DNA of 64,000 nucleotides from the NCBI RefSeq assembly GCF_023822065.1, contig NZ_CP084931.1, forward strand, positions 62,001 through 126,000. Reading direction: 5' to 3'. Below are positions 35,665 through 45,848 of the stretch, piece after piece. Numbering within the stretch: the stretch's first letter is position 1; the number at the start of each line of letters is the position of its first letter. The notes under the pieces are model-generated. The model searched no databases. It had not been told where the DNA came from and worked only from the letters and a program-made list of their open reading frames with translations. Both the position numbers and the translations under genes were made by a program. Origin of the DNA: Sphingomonas morindae. GTDB lineage: Bacteria; Pseudomonadota; Alphaproteobacteria; Sphingomonadales; Sphingomonadaceae.

Positions 35665-37559
35665 AGGATGGTCAGCGCGCCGCCGAGCAGGTTCAGCATC
35701 GCCTCCCCCGCCAGCGTGGCGACGCTGCCGTTCAGCGTCATCACCGTCTCGGCCTCGGCGGTGATGGTGAGGCCGTTCATCGCCAGCCCCATCTCGGTGA
35801 GCGAAATCACCGAAGGCCCGACCGTGAGCGTGATGCCGAGCGGCGTGATGGTGAGGCTGTTGGGGCCGACACGCAGGCTGATGCTCTTCGCCGCCTCAAT
35901 CGTGGCGGCGCCCTGCGCCACCGTCAGCCGATGATCGCCGGTGGTGACGCGGGTCTCGTCGTCGCGGTGCACCGTGGCGGTGCGGTCGCGTCCGATGCGC
36001 GCGGCATCGTCGAGCAGCACCTCCACCAGCCGATCGCGCTGGGCGCGCAGATAGACCTGCTCGGCGCCACCGCGATCCTCGAACATCAGCTCGTTATAGC
36101 CCGGTCCGGCGGGGGTGGCGGCGGCGCCGGCATAGCTGCCCGAGGCGCCGATGCTGCGCGAGCGGAACAGCGCACGGGTGCGGTGCGCGGGCAGATCATA
36201 GGGGTGGAGATGCTCCGAATTATAGACGCGGCCGGTGACGATCGGGCGATCCGGATTGCCATCGAGAAAGGAGACGATCACCTCCTGCCCGGTGCGCGGC
36301 AGCGCGACATGGCCGAAGCCCGATCCCGCCGAGCCCTGGGCGACGCGCAGCCAGCAGGATCGCGCCGCGAGCGGCGCCTCGTCGGGCCGGCCCCAGAGAA
36401 AGCGCACGCGGACCCGGCCGAGCGGATCGGCCGCGCCGTCATCGGCGCCGCCCGCCATGATGATCGCCGTCTCCGGCCCGGCGCTGGGGCGCGGCGTGCG
36501 GTGCGGCGCGCGCCACTTGGTTTCGGCGGGCACCGCCTCGATCGCGACGCGCCGCGCCTCGGCGGGATTGCCCGAGCGATAGGGTTCGGCGTCGAGGCTG
36601 TAGCGGAGCGACGTGATCAGAAACGTCTCGCCCCGGCCGAAGGCGGCATCCGAATCGAGCCGGAAACGGCCGCCGCAGTGCAGCCCGATGGCATCGCCGG
36701 CGCCGCTGTAGCGGCGCTGCTCGGCACGCGCCGCCTCCAGCCGCACCCGCGCCCAGTGCGCCGCCAGCGCCTCGTCCACGAAATCGCCGCTATACTCGTG
36801 ATCGTCCTGGCCGTCGGCGGCGTTGCGCGCGGCGCTCTCGGCGGTGCCGTGGCGCGTCTCGCTGGTCTGATAGTCGAAGCTCTGGAGCAGGACGCGCGTC
36901 TCGCCGCCACTCGTCACCGCTTCCTGCCATGTCCACAGGCTCTCGGCGAGGCCGCCGCTGCGGCCCGACCAGTCCGGACGGAGCTTGATCGTCTCATAGC
37001 CGGGCGCGGGCTGGTGCGCGCCGGGGCCATCGGCCAGCACCAGCACATGCTCGTCCCGCTCATGGCGGAAATAATAGTAAATGCCTTCGCGCTCCATCAA
37101 TCGGGAGAGGAAGGCGAAGTCGCTTTCACGATATTGGGTGCAATAAGGCCAGGGCTGATAGCTGTTCTGGAGCTTGCCATAGTCAACCCGGCGGCTTTGC
37201 CCTTCCAGCACGACGCGCGCAATTTCGACCACGGTCTTCTGCTCGAATATCCGATAGGCACGATTATGCTCCAGCAGATGCAGCCAGGGCCGCAGGATGA
37301 GGCGGTAGTGGAAGCCCTGGTCTTCCTGCCGCAGATAGAGCGCTTCGATCAGCAGCGCGTGGAAGAAGCGCACCGAGCGCTCCAGCTCGAACACCTCGAT
37401 CGAAGCGGGCTTGCCGAGATGGGGCAGGAAATCCACCCGGTCCTCCAGCACGACCTCGGCCTCGATCGTGAACAGGCCGCTCAGCCTTTCGGTCGCCTCG
37501 AAGTGGATCAGCCGGATCGGGGCGCCGGCGTCGAGCGTGATTTCGGCCTGGCGCTTCAC
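35661..37559 (-). CDS. vgrG: T6SS spike protein VgrG (TssI)
   Basis: 632-residue needle-tip trimer subunit. N-terminal gp27-like part (LSGLFTIEAEVVLE, LRPWLHLLEHNRAYRIFEQ, YRESDFAFLSRLMEREGIYY), gp5 OB-fold (GRVRVRFLWGRPDE, WLRVAQGSAGSGFG, GQEVIVSFLDGNPDRPIVTG) and a C-terminal beta-helix that simply ends (no toxin extension). Start is GTG 37559 with GGGAGGG 8 nt upstream; no ATG fits. It begins the minus-strand operon vgrG, DUF6931-like, tagH. No PAAR or adaptor gene is adjacent. The vir-box-like site at 37580-37593 lies only 20 nt before the start codon. Confidence 0.96.
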   Translation of the reverse strand: MKRQAEITLDAGAPIRLIHFEATERLSGLFTIEAEVVLEDRVDFLPHLGKPASIEVFELERSVRFFHALLIEALYLRQEDQGFHYRLILRPWLHLLEHNRAYRIFEQKTVVEIARVVLEGQSRRVDYGKLQNSYQPWPYCTQYRESDFAFLSRLMEREGIYYYFRHERDEHVLVLADGPGAHQPAPGYETIKLRPDWSGRSGGLAESLWTWQEAVTSGGETRVLLQSFDYQTSETRHGTAESAARNAADGQDDHEYSGDFVDEALAAHWARVRLEAARAEQRRYSGAGDAIGLHCGGRFRLDSDAAFGRGETFLITSLRYSLDAEPYRSGNPAEARRVAIEAVPAETKWRAPHRTPRPSAGPETAIIMAGGADDGAADPLGRVRVRFLWGRPDEAPLAARSCWLRVAQGSAGSGFGHVALPRTGQEVIVSFLDGNPDRPIVTGRVYNSEHLHPYDLPAHRTRALFRSRSIGASGSYAGAAATPAGPGYNELMFEDRGGAEQVYLRAQRDRLVEVLLDDAARIGRDRTATVHRDDETRVTTGDHRLTVAQGAATIEAAKSISLRVGPNSLTITPLGITLTVGPSVISLTEMGLAMNGLTITAEAETVMTLNGSVATLAGEAMLNLLGGALTIL

Positions 37560-37579
37560 GCGGCGCGCCCTCCCGCCGG

Positions 37580-37593
37580 GTTACATTTGTCGC
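37580..37593. promoter_or_regulatory. vir-box-like site between vgrG and tssA
   Basis: GTTACATTTGTCGC; on the minus strand GCGACAAATGTAAC matches RTTDCAWWTGHAAY at 12 of 14 positions. It shares GTTAC-N-W-TTGTC-R-Y with the sites at 8432 and 12704 (read on their minus strand). It is 77 nt before tssA and 20 nt before the vgrG start, so it may activate one gene and block or activate the other. Confidence 0.55.
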
Positions 37594-37669
37594 GATTGCG
37601 TCGATTGAAGGCGGGGCGGACCCGATTAAAGCGGGGCGCATCCGCACTCAGCCCAGAAGGGAGCAGGGC

Positions 37670-38683
37670 ATGACGCCCGATCTCGAGACGCTTCTCGCGC
37701 CCGTGCCCGGCGACGATCCCGCCGGCCCCGATCTCGCCTATGATCCTCAGCGCCACCTCATCGAACAGGCGTTCGACACGCCGGTTTCGATCGATGCCTC
37801 GGGGCAGGCGGCCGATGCGCCGGACCTTGACTGGCGCACCATCATCGCCGCGATCGTCGCGCAGAGCGCGCGCACCAAGGATGTGTGGCTGCCCGTCTAT
37901 CTCTGCCGCGCGGGGGCGCGGGCGGGCGATCTCGCGACGGTGGCCTGCGGCGCGCAGGCGCTGGCGGGTCTGCTGGAACGCTATTGGGAGACGGCGCATC
38001 CAAGGCTGGAAGACTATGGCTTCGCCGCCCGGCGCGGCGCCTGCGACACGCTCACCAGCTATCGCGAGTTCCTCGCCCCGCTGGAACGGCTCGTGCTGGT
38101 GGATCATGCCCGGCTGGGCCGCTTCACCGCCGCCGATCTGATCCGGCTCGCGCGCGGTGGCGAGACCGAGCCGGGCTATGGTCCGTTCCGCGCCGCGCTG
38201 GACGAAGCCGGCCTCGCCCCGCTGACCGACGCCATGGCCCACCTGATCGCGCTGCGCGAGGCGCTGCGGGCCACCGATCGGCTGCTCATGGCGCATGCGG
38301 GCAGCGATACGGGCACCAATTTCGCCGCGCTCTACGCCTGGCTGGATTCGCTCGAGGCGGCGCTGCGCCACGTCCTGCCCCAAGACGAGCCGGAGGCCAC
38401 CGATGCCGGGACCGAAGACGCGGAGGCCGATCCGGCAGTCCCGGCCGGCGCCGGTGCTGCCGCCGCCCGGCCGGGGCGCATCGGCTCGCGCGAGGATGTC
38501 GTCCGCGCGCTCGATGCGGTGATCGGCTATTATCGGGCGCAGGAACCCGGCAGCCCGGTGCCGCTCCTGCTGGAACGCGCCAAACACTGGGTCGCGCTCG
38601 ATTTCATGGCCGTTCTGGAGGATATCGCGCCGGCCGCGCTCGCCGATGCCGGCGCGCTGCTCCAGTCGCGCCTCGGGGCTTGA
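37670..38683 (+). CDS. tssA: T6SS protein TssA (ImpA)
   Basis: 337-residue ImpA-family protein that guides baseplate and sheath assembly. The N-terminal ImpA_N domain (LLAPVPGDDPAGPDLAYDP, DLDWRTIIAAI, KDVWLPVYL, LERYWETAHP) and the C-terminal block (SREDVVRALDAVIGYY, EPGSPVPLLLERAKHWV, DFMAVLEDIAP) are both clear. It is a short-form TssA of normal length. Stands alone on the plus strand, divergent from vgrG; start ATG 37670 after GGGAGCAGGG. Confidence 0.95.
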   Translation: MTPDLETLLAPVPGDDPAGPDLAYDPQRHLIEQAFDTPVSIDASGQAADAPDLDWRTIIAAIVAQSARTKDVWLPVYLCRAGARAGDLATVACGAQALAGLLERYWETAHPRLEDYGFAARRGACDTLTSYREFLAPLERLVLVDHARLGRFTAADLIRLARGGETEPGYGPFRAALDEAGLAPLTDAMAHLIALREALRATDRLLMAHAGSDTGTNFAALYAWLDSLEAALRHVLPQDEPEATDAGTEDAEADPAVPAGAGAAAARPGRIGSREDVVRALDAVIGYYRAQEPGSPVPLLLERAKHWVALDFMAVLEDIAPAALADAGALLQSRLGA

Positions 38684-38756
38684 TCCATGGCCCATGCCGA
38701 TCTCCTGTCCCGCGCCTGCTGATCGCGCGAGCCATAGAACCGCGACGCGCCGGACC

Positions 38757-38773
38757 GGAACCGCTAAGCGGTT
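38757..38773 (+). terminator. Short inverted repeat after tssA
   Basis: AACCGCT, one base, AGCGGTT followed by TT, in the 140-nt gap between the tssA stop and the convergent MFS gene. As RNA it can form a 5-bp stem with a 5-nt loop; weak terminator or end marker. Confidence 0.35.
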
Positions 38774-38823
38774 TCACCTGAAACCCGGGCCGCGCCGCTT
38801 GGCCGATGGTCGCCGGCGGCGTG

Positions 38824-40002
38824 TCAGCCCGCGGTCGGGGGCGCCGGCGCCAGCCGGGGCACGCACAGCTGCACCAGGGCCAGGCCGATCAGATAGGAGC
38901 CGCCCGTCGCGATCAGCAGCGGGGCATAGCCATGGCCCCGATCGAGCGACCAGCCGGCCGCCTCGATCATCGCCATGCCCGCGAGATTGCCGGCAAAGGC
39001 GGCGATGCCGATGGCGCGGCCGACCAGATCGGGCGCGAACAGATCGGTCGCGAGCGCGAAGACGTTGGTGGAAAAGCCCTGATGCGCGAACAGCGCGAGG
39101 CCGAGCAGCGCCGCGCCCGCCCAGGGGCTGGCGGTGAGCAGCACCGCCGGCGCGGCGAGGATCAGCAGCGCGCAGGCGAGCATCGGCGCCTTGCGCGCGC
39201 GATCGAGGCTGACACCTCGCGCGCGCAGCCGGGCCGGGAACCATCCGCCCGCCAGCGCGCCCAGCGCGGCCATGGCATAGACCAGCGCCACCGGCGCGCC
39301 GAGCGCGCCCTGCGACAGGCCGAAGCGGCGGTGGAACAGATCGGGCGTGAAGAAGAGCAGGAACCACCAGACATTGTCCGAGAACATCTTGGCGGCGATC
39401 AGCGCGGCGAGGCGCCGGTCCGCTCGCAGCGCGGGGCGGCGGGCCGTCTCGGCCGGCGGCCGCGCCACGGGCGCCGGCGCCGGCACGGCCAGCCACGCCG
39501 TCACCCAGACCAGCCCCAGCCCGCCCGCGAGCAGAAAGGCCGCCCGCCAGCCAAAGGCCAGCGCCAGCGGCGGGATCGCCAGCGGCGCCGCCACCGCGCC
39601 GAGATTCGACGCCATGTTGCCGATGCCGAGCATCAGCGTTCGTTGCCGCTCGGGAAAATAGGTGGCGGCGGTCTTGACCTGGGCGGGCGTGCCGATCGCC
39701 TCGGCGGCGCCCAGCAGCGCGCGCACCCCGATAAAGCCGGCCACGCTGGCGACCAGGGCATGCGCCATCGCCGCCAGGCTCCATGTGGCCACGCCCAGCG
39801 CGAAGCCGCGACGCAGCCCGAGCCGGTCGATCAGCCAGCCCGCGCCGAGAAAGGCCAGCGCGGAGGCGAACTGGAAGGCGGAGGCCATATGGCCATAGGC
39901 GCGCTCGCTCCAGCCGAACTCCGCCTGGAGGCTGGGCTTGAGCAGCGCCAGCATCTGGCGGTCGACATAATTGAGGATGATCGCGGCGAAGGCGAGCGCC
40001 AC
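38824..40002 (-). CDS. MFS transporter, anion:cation symporter type
   Basis: Inner-membrane carrier of about 392 residues with 12 predicted helices, of the ACS group (hexuronate/phthalate-type): LNYVDRQMLALLKPSL after helix 1, WLIDRLGLRRGF in the 2-3 loop, GAAEAIGTPAQVKTAATYFP in helix 4-5. The only standard start in frame is GTG 40002, but the frame is open to the end of the receptor gene and encodes ADPRLGARQWAIVA, so translation may begin upstream at a CTG (40026 or 40053). Downstream of the TonB receptor and probably co-transcribed; the pair faces the monooxygenase and sulfoquinovosidase genes, so sulfoquinovose or its glycoside is a likely cargo (inference). Confidence 0.88.
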   Translation of the reverse strand: MALAFAAIILNYVDRQMLALLKPSLQAEFGWSERAYGHMASAFQFASALAFLGAGWLIDRLGLRRGFALGVATWSLAAMAHALVASVAGFIGVRALLGAAEAIGTPAQVKTAATYFPERQRTLMLGIGNMASNLGAVAAPLAIPPLALAFGWRAAFLLAGGLGLVWVTAWLAVPAPAPVARPPAETARRPALRADRRLAALIAAKMFSDNVWWFLLFFTPDLFHRRFGLSQGALGAPVALVYAMAALGALAGGWFPARLRARGVSLDRARKAPMLACALLILAAPAVLLTASPWAGAALLGLALFAHQGFSTNVFALATDLFAPDLVGRAIGIAAFAGNLAGMAMIEAAGWSLDRGHGYAPLLIATGGSYLIGLALVQLCVPRLAPAPPTAG

Positions 40003-40049
40003 GATCGCCCATTGGCGCGCGCCCAGCCGCGGATCGGCGCCGCCCCCGC

Positions 40050-42383
<2,334 letters not shown>

Positions 42384-42449
42384 GATCCGCTCCCCTTTGT
42401 CGCCCGCCCTCGCTGCCCGAGCGAACGAAGCCCGTGTAGCGCAATGCTT

Positions 42450-42465
42450 CTTGGCCCGGCCCAAG
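42450..42465. promoter_or_regulatory. Near-palindrome in the divergent receptor/monooxygenase promoter region
   Basis: CTTGGCCCGGCCCAAG is a 16-bp imperfect palindrome (arms CTTGG/CCAAG) in the 204-nt region between the TonB receptor and the flavin monooxygenase. It is a candidate operator for a LacI- or GntR-type repressor, but no regulator gene is adjacent in the window. Confidence 0.35.
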
Positions 42466-42587
42466 CTTATCTTGAGCGCCCGGCTAGGCTTTGCTGCTAG
42501 GCGTGCGGCCGCTGGCATCGGTCGCGCGTCGGGCGCATAACGCGGCGAGCCCGCGTCCGGGGCCAAGCGGCAGCAGGTGGAGGATTG

Positions 42588-43664
42588 ATGAGCGCGATGC
42601 AGGGCGAGTGCGAGGTGAGCTGGTTTTCCGCTTTGTGCGACGATGATTACGAGTTTCTCGGCGTCAGCGATCCGCGGCTGCGCTCCAGCTTCGCCCACTG
42701 CCGCGATATCGCGCTTCAGGCGGAGAGCGGCGGCTATGACAATCTGCTGCTTCCCTCAGGCTATGCGCTCGGCATCGATACCACCGCCTTTGCCGCCGCC
42801 ATGGCGCCGCTGCTGCGCCGGCTGCAGCTGCTGATGGCGGTGCGCGTGGGCGAGCTGTGGCCGCCCCAGCTCGCGCGCCAGATCGCCACCATCGACCAGA
42901 TGCTGCAAGGCCGGCTGACGGTGAACATCATCTCGTCCGATCTCCCGGGCGAGCGGCTCGACTCGGCGCCGCGCTACCGCCGGACGCTGGAGGCGATGAC
43001 GATCCTGCGCGCGCTGCTCGGCGGCGAGGCGCTCGATCATCGCGGCGAGTTCTGGCAGTTCGCGGTCGAGCCGCCGCGCGTCGCGCCGGTGGCGGGGCGC
43101 TGCCCGCCGCTCTATTTCGGCGGCCTGTCGGAGGATGCGCGCGAAGCGGCGGCGCAGGGTTGCGACGTGTATCTGATGTGGCCCGACCGCGAGGCGGCGG
43201 TGCGCGACCTGATCGCCGATATGCGCGCGCGCGCCGCGCGCCATGGCCGCACGCTGCGCTTCGGCTATCGCGTTCATGTCGTGGTCCGCGAGACCGAGGA
43301 GGCCGCGCGGCGCGCCGCCGACCGGCTGCTCTCGCGGCTCGACGATGCCACCGGCGCGGCGATCCGCGCGCGGTCGCTCGATAGCCAGTCGGCCGGCGTG
43401 GCCGCGCAGGCGGCGCTGCGCGACGGCGCCGCCGAGGATGGCTATGCCGAGCCCCAGCTCTGGACCGGCATCGGCCGCGCGCGCTCGGGCTGCGGCGCCG
43501 CCATCGTCGGCGATCCCGATCAGGTGCTCGCCAAGCTCGAGGCCTATCGCGCCATGGGCATCGAGGCCTTCATCCTGTCGGGCTATCCGCATGCTTCGGA
43601 AGCCGATCTCTTCGCGCGCCACGTATTGCCCCGGCTGCCGCACGCGCCGCTGAGCCGCGCGTGA
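42588..43664 (+). CDS. SsuD-like flavin-dependent sulfonate monooxygenase, putative sulfoquinovose monooxygenase
   Basis: 358-residue LLM-class (bacterial luciferase-like) monooxygenase, cytoplasmic, needing reduced FMN from a reductase not seen nearby. Alkanesulfonate-monooxygenase features: MAVRVGELWPPQLARQIATI, then GRLTVNIISSD, LYFGGLSEDAREAAA and the C-terminal FILSGYPHASEADLF, which matches the SsuD 'LSGYPHLEEA' pattern. Start ATG 42588 follows GGAGG closely. Its stop overlaps the start of the GH31 gene (ATGA), tying it to sulfoquinovose. In Agrobacterium the SmoC enzyme of this family removes sulfite from sulfoquinovose to give 6-oxo-glucose; I infer the same here. A different alkanesulfonate cannot be excluded. 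Confidence 0.8.
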   Translation: MSAMQGECEVSWFSALCDDDYEFLGVSDPRLRSSFAHCRDIALQAESGGYDNLLLPSGYALGIDTTAFAAAMAPLLRRLQLLMAVRVGELWPPQLARQIATIDQMLQGRLTVNIISSDLPGERLDSAPRYRRTLEAMTILRALLGGEALDHRGEFWQFAVEPPRVAPVAGRCPPLYFGGLSEDAREAAAQGCDVYLMWPDREAAVRDLIADMRARAARHGRTLRFGYRVHVVVRETEEAARRAADRLLSRLDDATGAAIRARSLDSQSAGVAAQAALRDGAAEDGYAEPQLWTGIGRARSGCGAAIVGDPDQVLAKLEAYRAMGIEAFILSGYPHASEADLFARHVLPRLPHAPLSRA

Positions 43665-45706
43665 GCGCGCCATCGGCGGCGGCGCCGCGGCTGCACTGGT
43701 CGGCCGAGGGCGTCACGCTCTGGCTGGCGGACCGGATGATCCTGCGCCACGCGGCGGATCGGCCGGCGCTGTTCGTCGGGCGCGGCGCGGCGCGGGTGCG
43801 CATGGATCGCGGCAATTTCGCGCTGGCGGATCGGCTGGAGGAGCGGATCGCGCTCCGCCACGCTACGCCGCTGCAAGAGGGCGGCGACGGGGCCGGGCTG
43901 CTGCTCGCGCCCGCGCCGGGGGCGGCGCCGCTGCTCCGCGTGCGGCTCGAGGCCGACGGGCTGGCGCTGGAGCCGCTCGATCCCGCGCTCAACCGCTTCT
44001 GGCTGCGCCTCGTCGCGGAGCCCGGCGAGCGGCTCTGGGGCGGCGGCGAGCAAATGTCCTATGTCGATATGGCGGGGCGCCGCTTCCCTTTCTGGACGTC
44101 CGAGCCCGGAATCGGCCGCGACAAGGCCAGCCCCGTCACCTTCGAGGCGGATCGCGAGGGCGGCGCCGGCGGCGATTACTGGACCACCAACTATCCCCAG
44201 CCGACGCTGCTCTCCTCGCGCCGCTACGCGCTGCATGTCGAGACGAGCGCCTATAGCTGCTTCGATTTCACCGATCCCACCGGCCACGAGATCGAGGCCT
44301 GGGCGATCCCCGCGCGGATCCGGCTGGCCGCCGCGCCGCGCTTCGCCGGGCTGGTGACGATCCTGTCCGACTGGTTCGGCCGGCCGCCGCGGCTGCCGCG
44401 CTGGGCCTATGAAGGCGCGATCATCGGCCTCAAGGATGGCGCGGCGAGCTTCGCGCGGCTGGAGACGATCCTCGCCGCCGGCGCCGCCGTGTCGGGCCTG
44501 TGGTGCGAGGATTGGGTGGGAGTGCGGCAGACCAGCTTCGGCCGCCGCCTCTTCTGGGATTGGCGCGCCAACGCCGCGCGCTACCCCGATCTGCCCGCGC
44601 GCATCGCCGCGCTGGCCGCGCGCGGCATCCGGTTCCTCGGCTATGTGAACCCCTATCTGGCGGTGGACGGCGCGCTGTATGGCGAAGCGCAGGCCGCCGG
44701 CCTGCTCGCGCTTCGGCTGGACGCGGACGCGCCCTATCATGTCGATTTCGGCGAGTTCGAGGCGGCGATCGTCGATTTCACCCGGCCCGAGGCGATCGAC
44801 TGGTTCGCCGAGCGGGTGATCGGGCGCGAACTGCTCGACGCCGGCCTGTCCGGCTGGATGGCCGATTTCGGCGAATATCTGCCGGTCGATCTGCGGCTGG
44901 CCGATGGCAGCGATCCGCTGCTTGCGCATAATCGCTGGCCGCTGCTCTGGGCCGAGGTCAACCGCCGCGGCATTGCGGGGCGGGGGCGGACCGGGGACGC
45001 GCTGTTCTTCATGCGCGCCGGCTTTTCGGGCCTGTCGGGCCTCTGTCCGCTGCTTTGGGCGGGGGACCAGCTGGTCGATTTCTCGCGCCATGACGGGATC
45101 GGCACCGTCGTGCGTGCCGCGCTCTCGGCGGGGCTGGTGGGCAATGCCTATCACCATGGCGATCTCGGCGGCTATACCAGCCTCTATGGCGTGCGGCGCA
45201 CGCCCGAGCTGCTGATGCGCTGGAGCGAACTCGCCGCCTTCACGCCCGTGATGCGCAGCCATGAGGGCAATCGGCCCGAGGAGAATCTTCAGCTGGATCA
45301 GGATGCGACGGTGCTAGCCCATTTCGCGCGGATGAGCCGCGTCCATGCCGCGCTCGCGCCCTATGTGGCGCGGCTGTGCGAGGAAGCTGTCGCCACCGGC
45401 CTGCCGCTGCAGCGCCCGCTGTTTCTGGATCATGAGGATGATCCCGCATGCTGGGGCATCGAGACGGCCTATGGCTATGGCCGCGATCTGATCGTGGCGC
45501 CGGTGCTGGAGGCGGGGATGGCGCGCGCGCGCCCCTATCTGCCGGCGGGGCGGTGCTGGATCCATCTGTGGACGGGCGCGTGCCACGCCGGCGGCGCCGC
45601 GGCGGACGTGCCGGCGCCGCTCGGCGCGCCGCCCGTCTTCTATGCGGAGGACAGCCCCTTCGCCCCGCTGTTCGGCGCCATCGGCCGCGATTTCGCGCTG
45701 GCCTGA
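43661..45706 (+). CDS. GH31 sulfoquinovosidase
   Basis: 681-residue glycoside hydrolase of family 31, close to E. coli YihQ. Shared blocks: GGGEQMSYVDMAGRRFPFWT, SEPGIGRDKASPVTFEAD, NYPQPTLLSSRRYALHVETS. Catalytic nucleophile Asp402 (GWMADFGEYLP) and acid/base Asp469 (WAGDQLVDF) are 67 apart as in YihQ. Sulfonate-recognition residues line up with the Agrobacterium variant KERWY: Lys258, Glu283, Arg296, Trp299, Tyr505 (spacings 25, 13, 3). These residues separate sulfoquinovosidases from ordinary alpha-glucosidases. It cleaves alpha-sulfoquinovosyl glycerol and related glycosides from plant sulfolipid. No signal peptide, so cytoplasmic. Coupled by ATGA overlap to the monooxygenase gene. Confidence 0.9.
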   Translation: MSAPSAAAPRLHWSAEGVTLWLADRMILRHAADRPALFVGRGAARVRMDRGNFALADRLEERIALRHATPLQEGGDGAGLLLAPAPGAAPLLRVRLEADGLALEPLDPALNRFWLRLVAEPGERLWGGGEQMSYVDMAGRRFPFWTSEPGIGRDKASPVTFEADREGGAGGDYWTTNYPQPTLLSSRRYALHVETSAYSCFDFTDPTGHEIEAWAIPARIRLAAAPRFAGLVTILSDWFGRPPRLPRWAYEGAIIGLKDGAASFARLETILAAGAAVSGLWCEDWVGVRQTSFGRRLFWDWRANAARYPDLPARIAALAARGIRFLGYVNPYLAVDGALYGEAQAAGLLALRLDADAPYHVDFGEFEAAIVDFTRPEAIDWFAERVIGRELLDAGLSGWMADFGEYLPVDLRLADGSDPLLAHNRWPLLWAEVNRRGIAGRGRTGDALFFMRAGFSGLSGLCPLLWAGDQLVDFSRHDGIGTVVRAALSAGLVGNAYHHGDLGGYTSLYGVRRTPELLMRWSELAAFTPVMRSHEGNRPEENLQLDQDATVLAHFARMSRVHAALAPYVARLCEEAVATGLPLQRPLFLDHEDDPACWGIETAYGYGRDLIVAPVLEAGMARARPYLPAGRCWIHLWTGACHAGGAAADVPAPLGAPPVFYAEDSPFAPLFGAIGRDFALA

Positions 45707-45848
45707 CGCGGCGGCGCGGCGCGCGCGGCGCGCGCAGGCCGTGGCGAAAGCGGTGGACTTCGCGCCGGCCTCTGCCTATCGGCTCCCGGTTCACGTCGCC
45801 GCCGCCGCGCGGCGGGGCCACGGCCGGGCCGTGCGCCGGGAAGAAGCC

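Noticed and set aside
35661-37559. A toxin extension on VgrG
   Set aside because: The protein ends in the beta-helix repeats at normal length, with no extra domain.
43661-45706. Calling the GH31 enzyme a generic alpha-glucosidase or alpha-xylosidase
   Set aside because: The Lys-Glu-Arg-Trp-Tyr positions and the N-terminal blocks match sulfoquinovosidases specifically.
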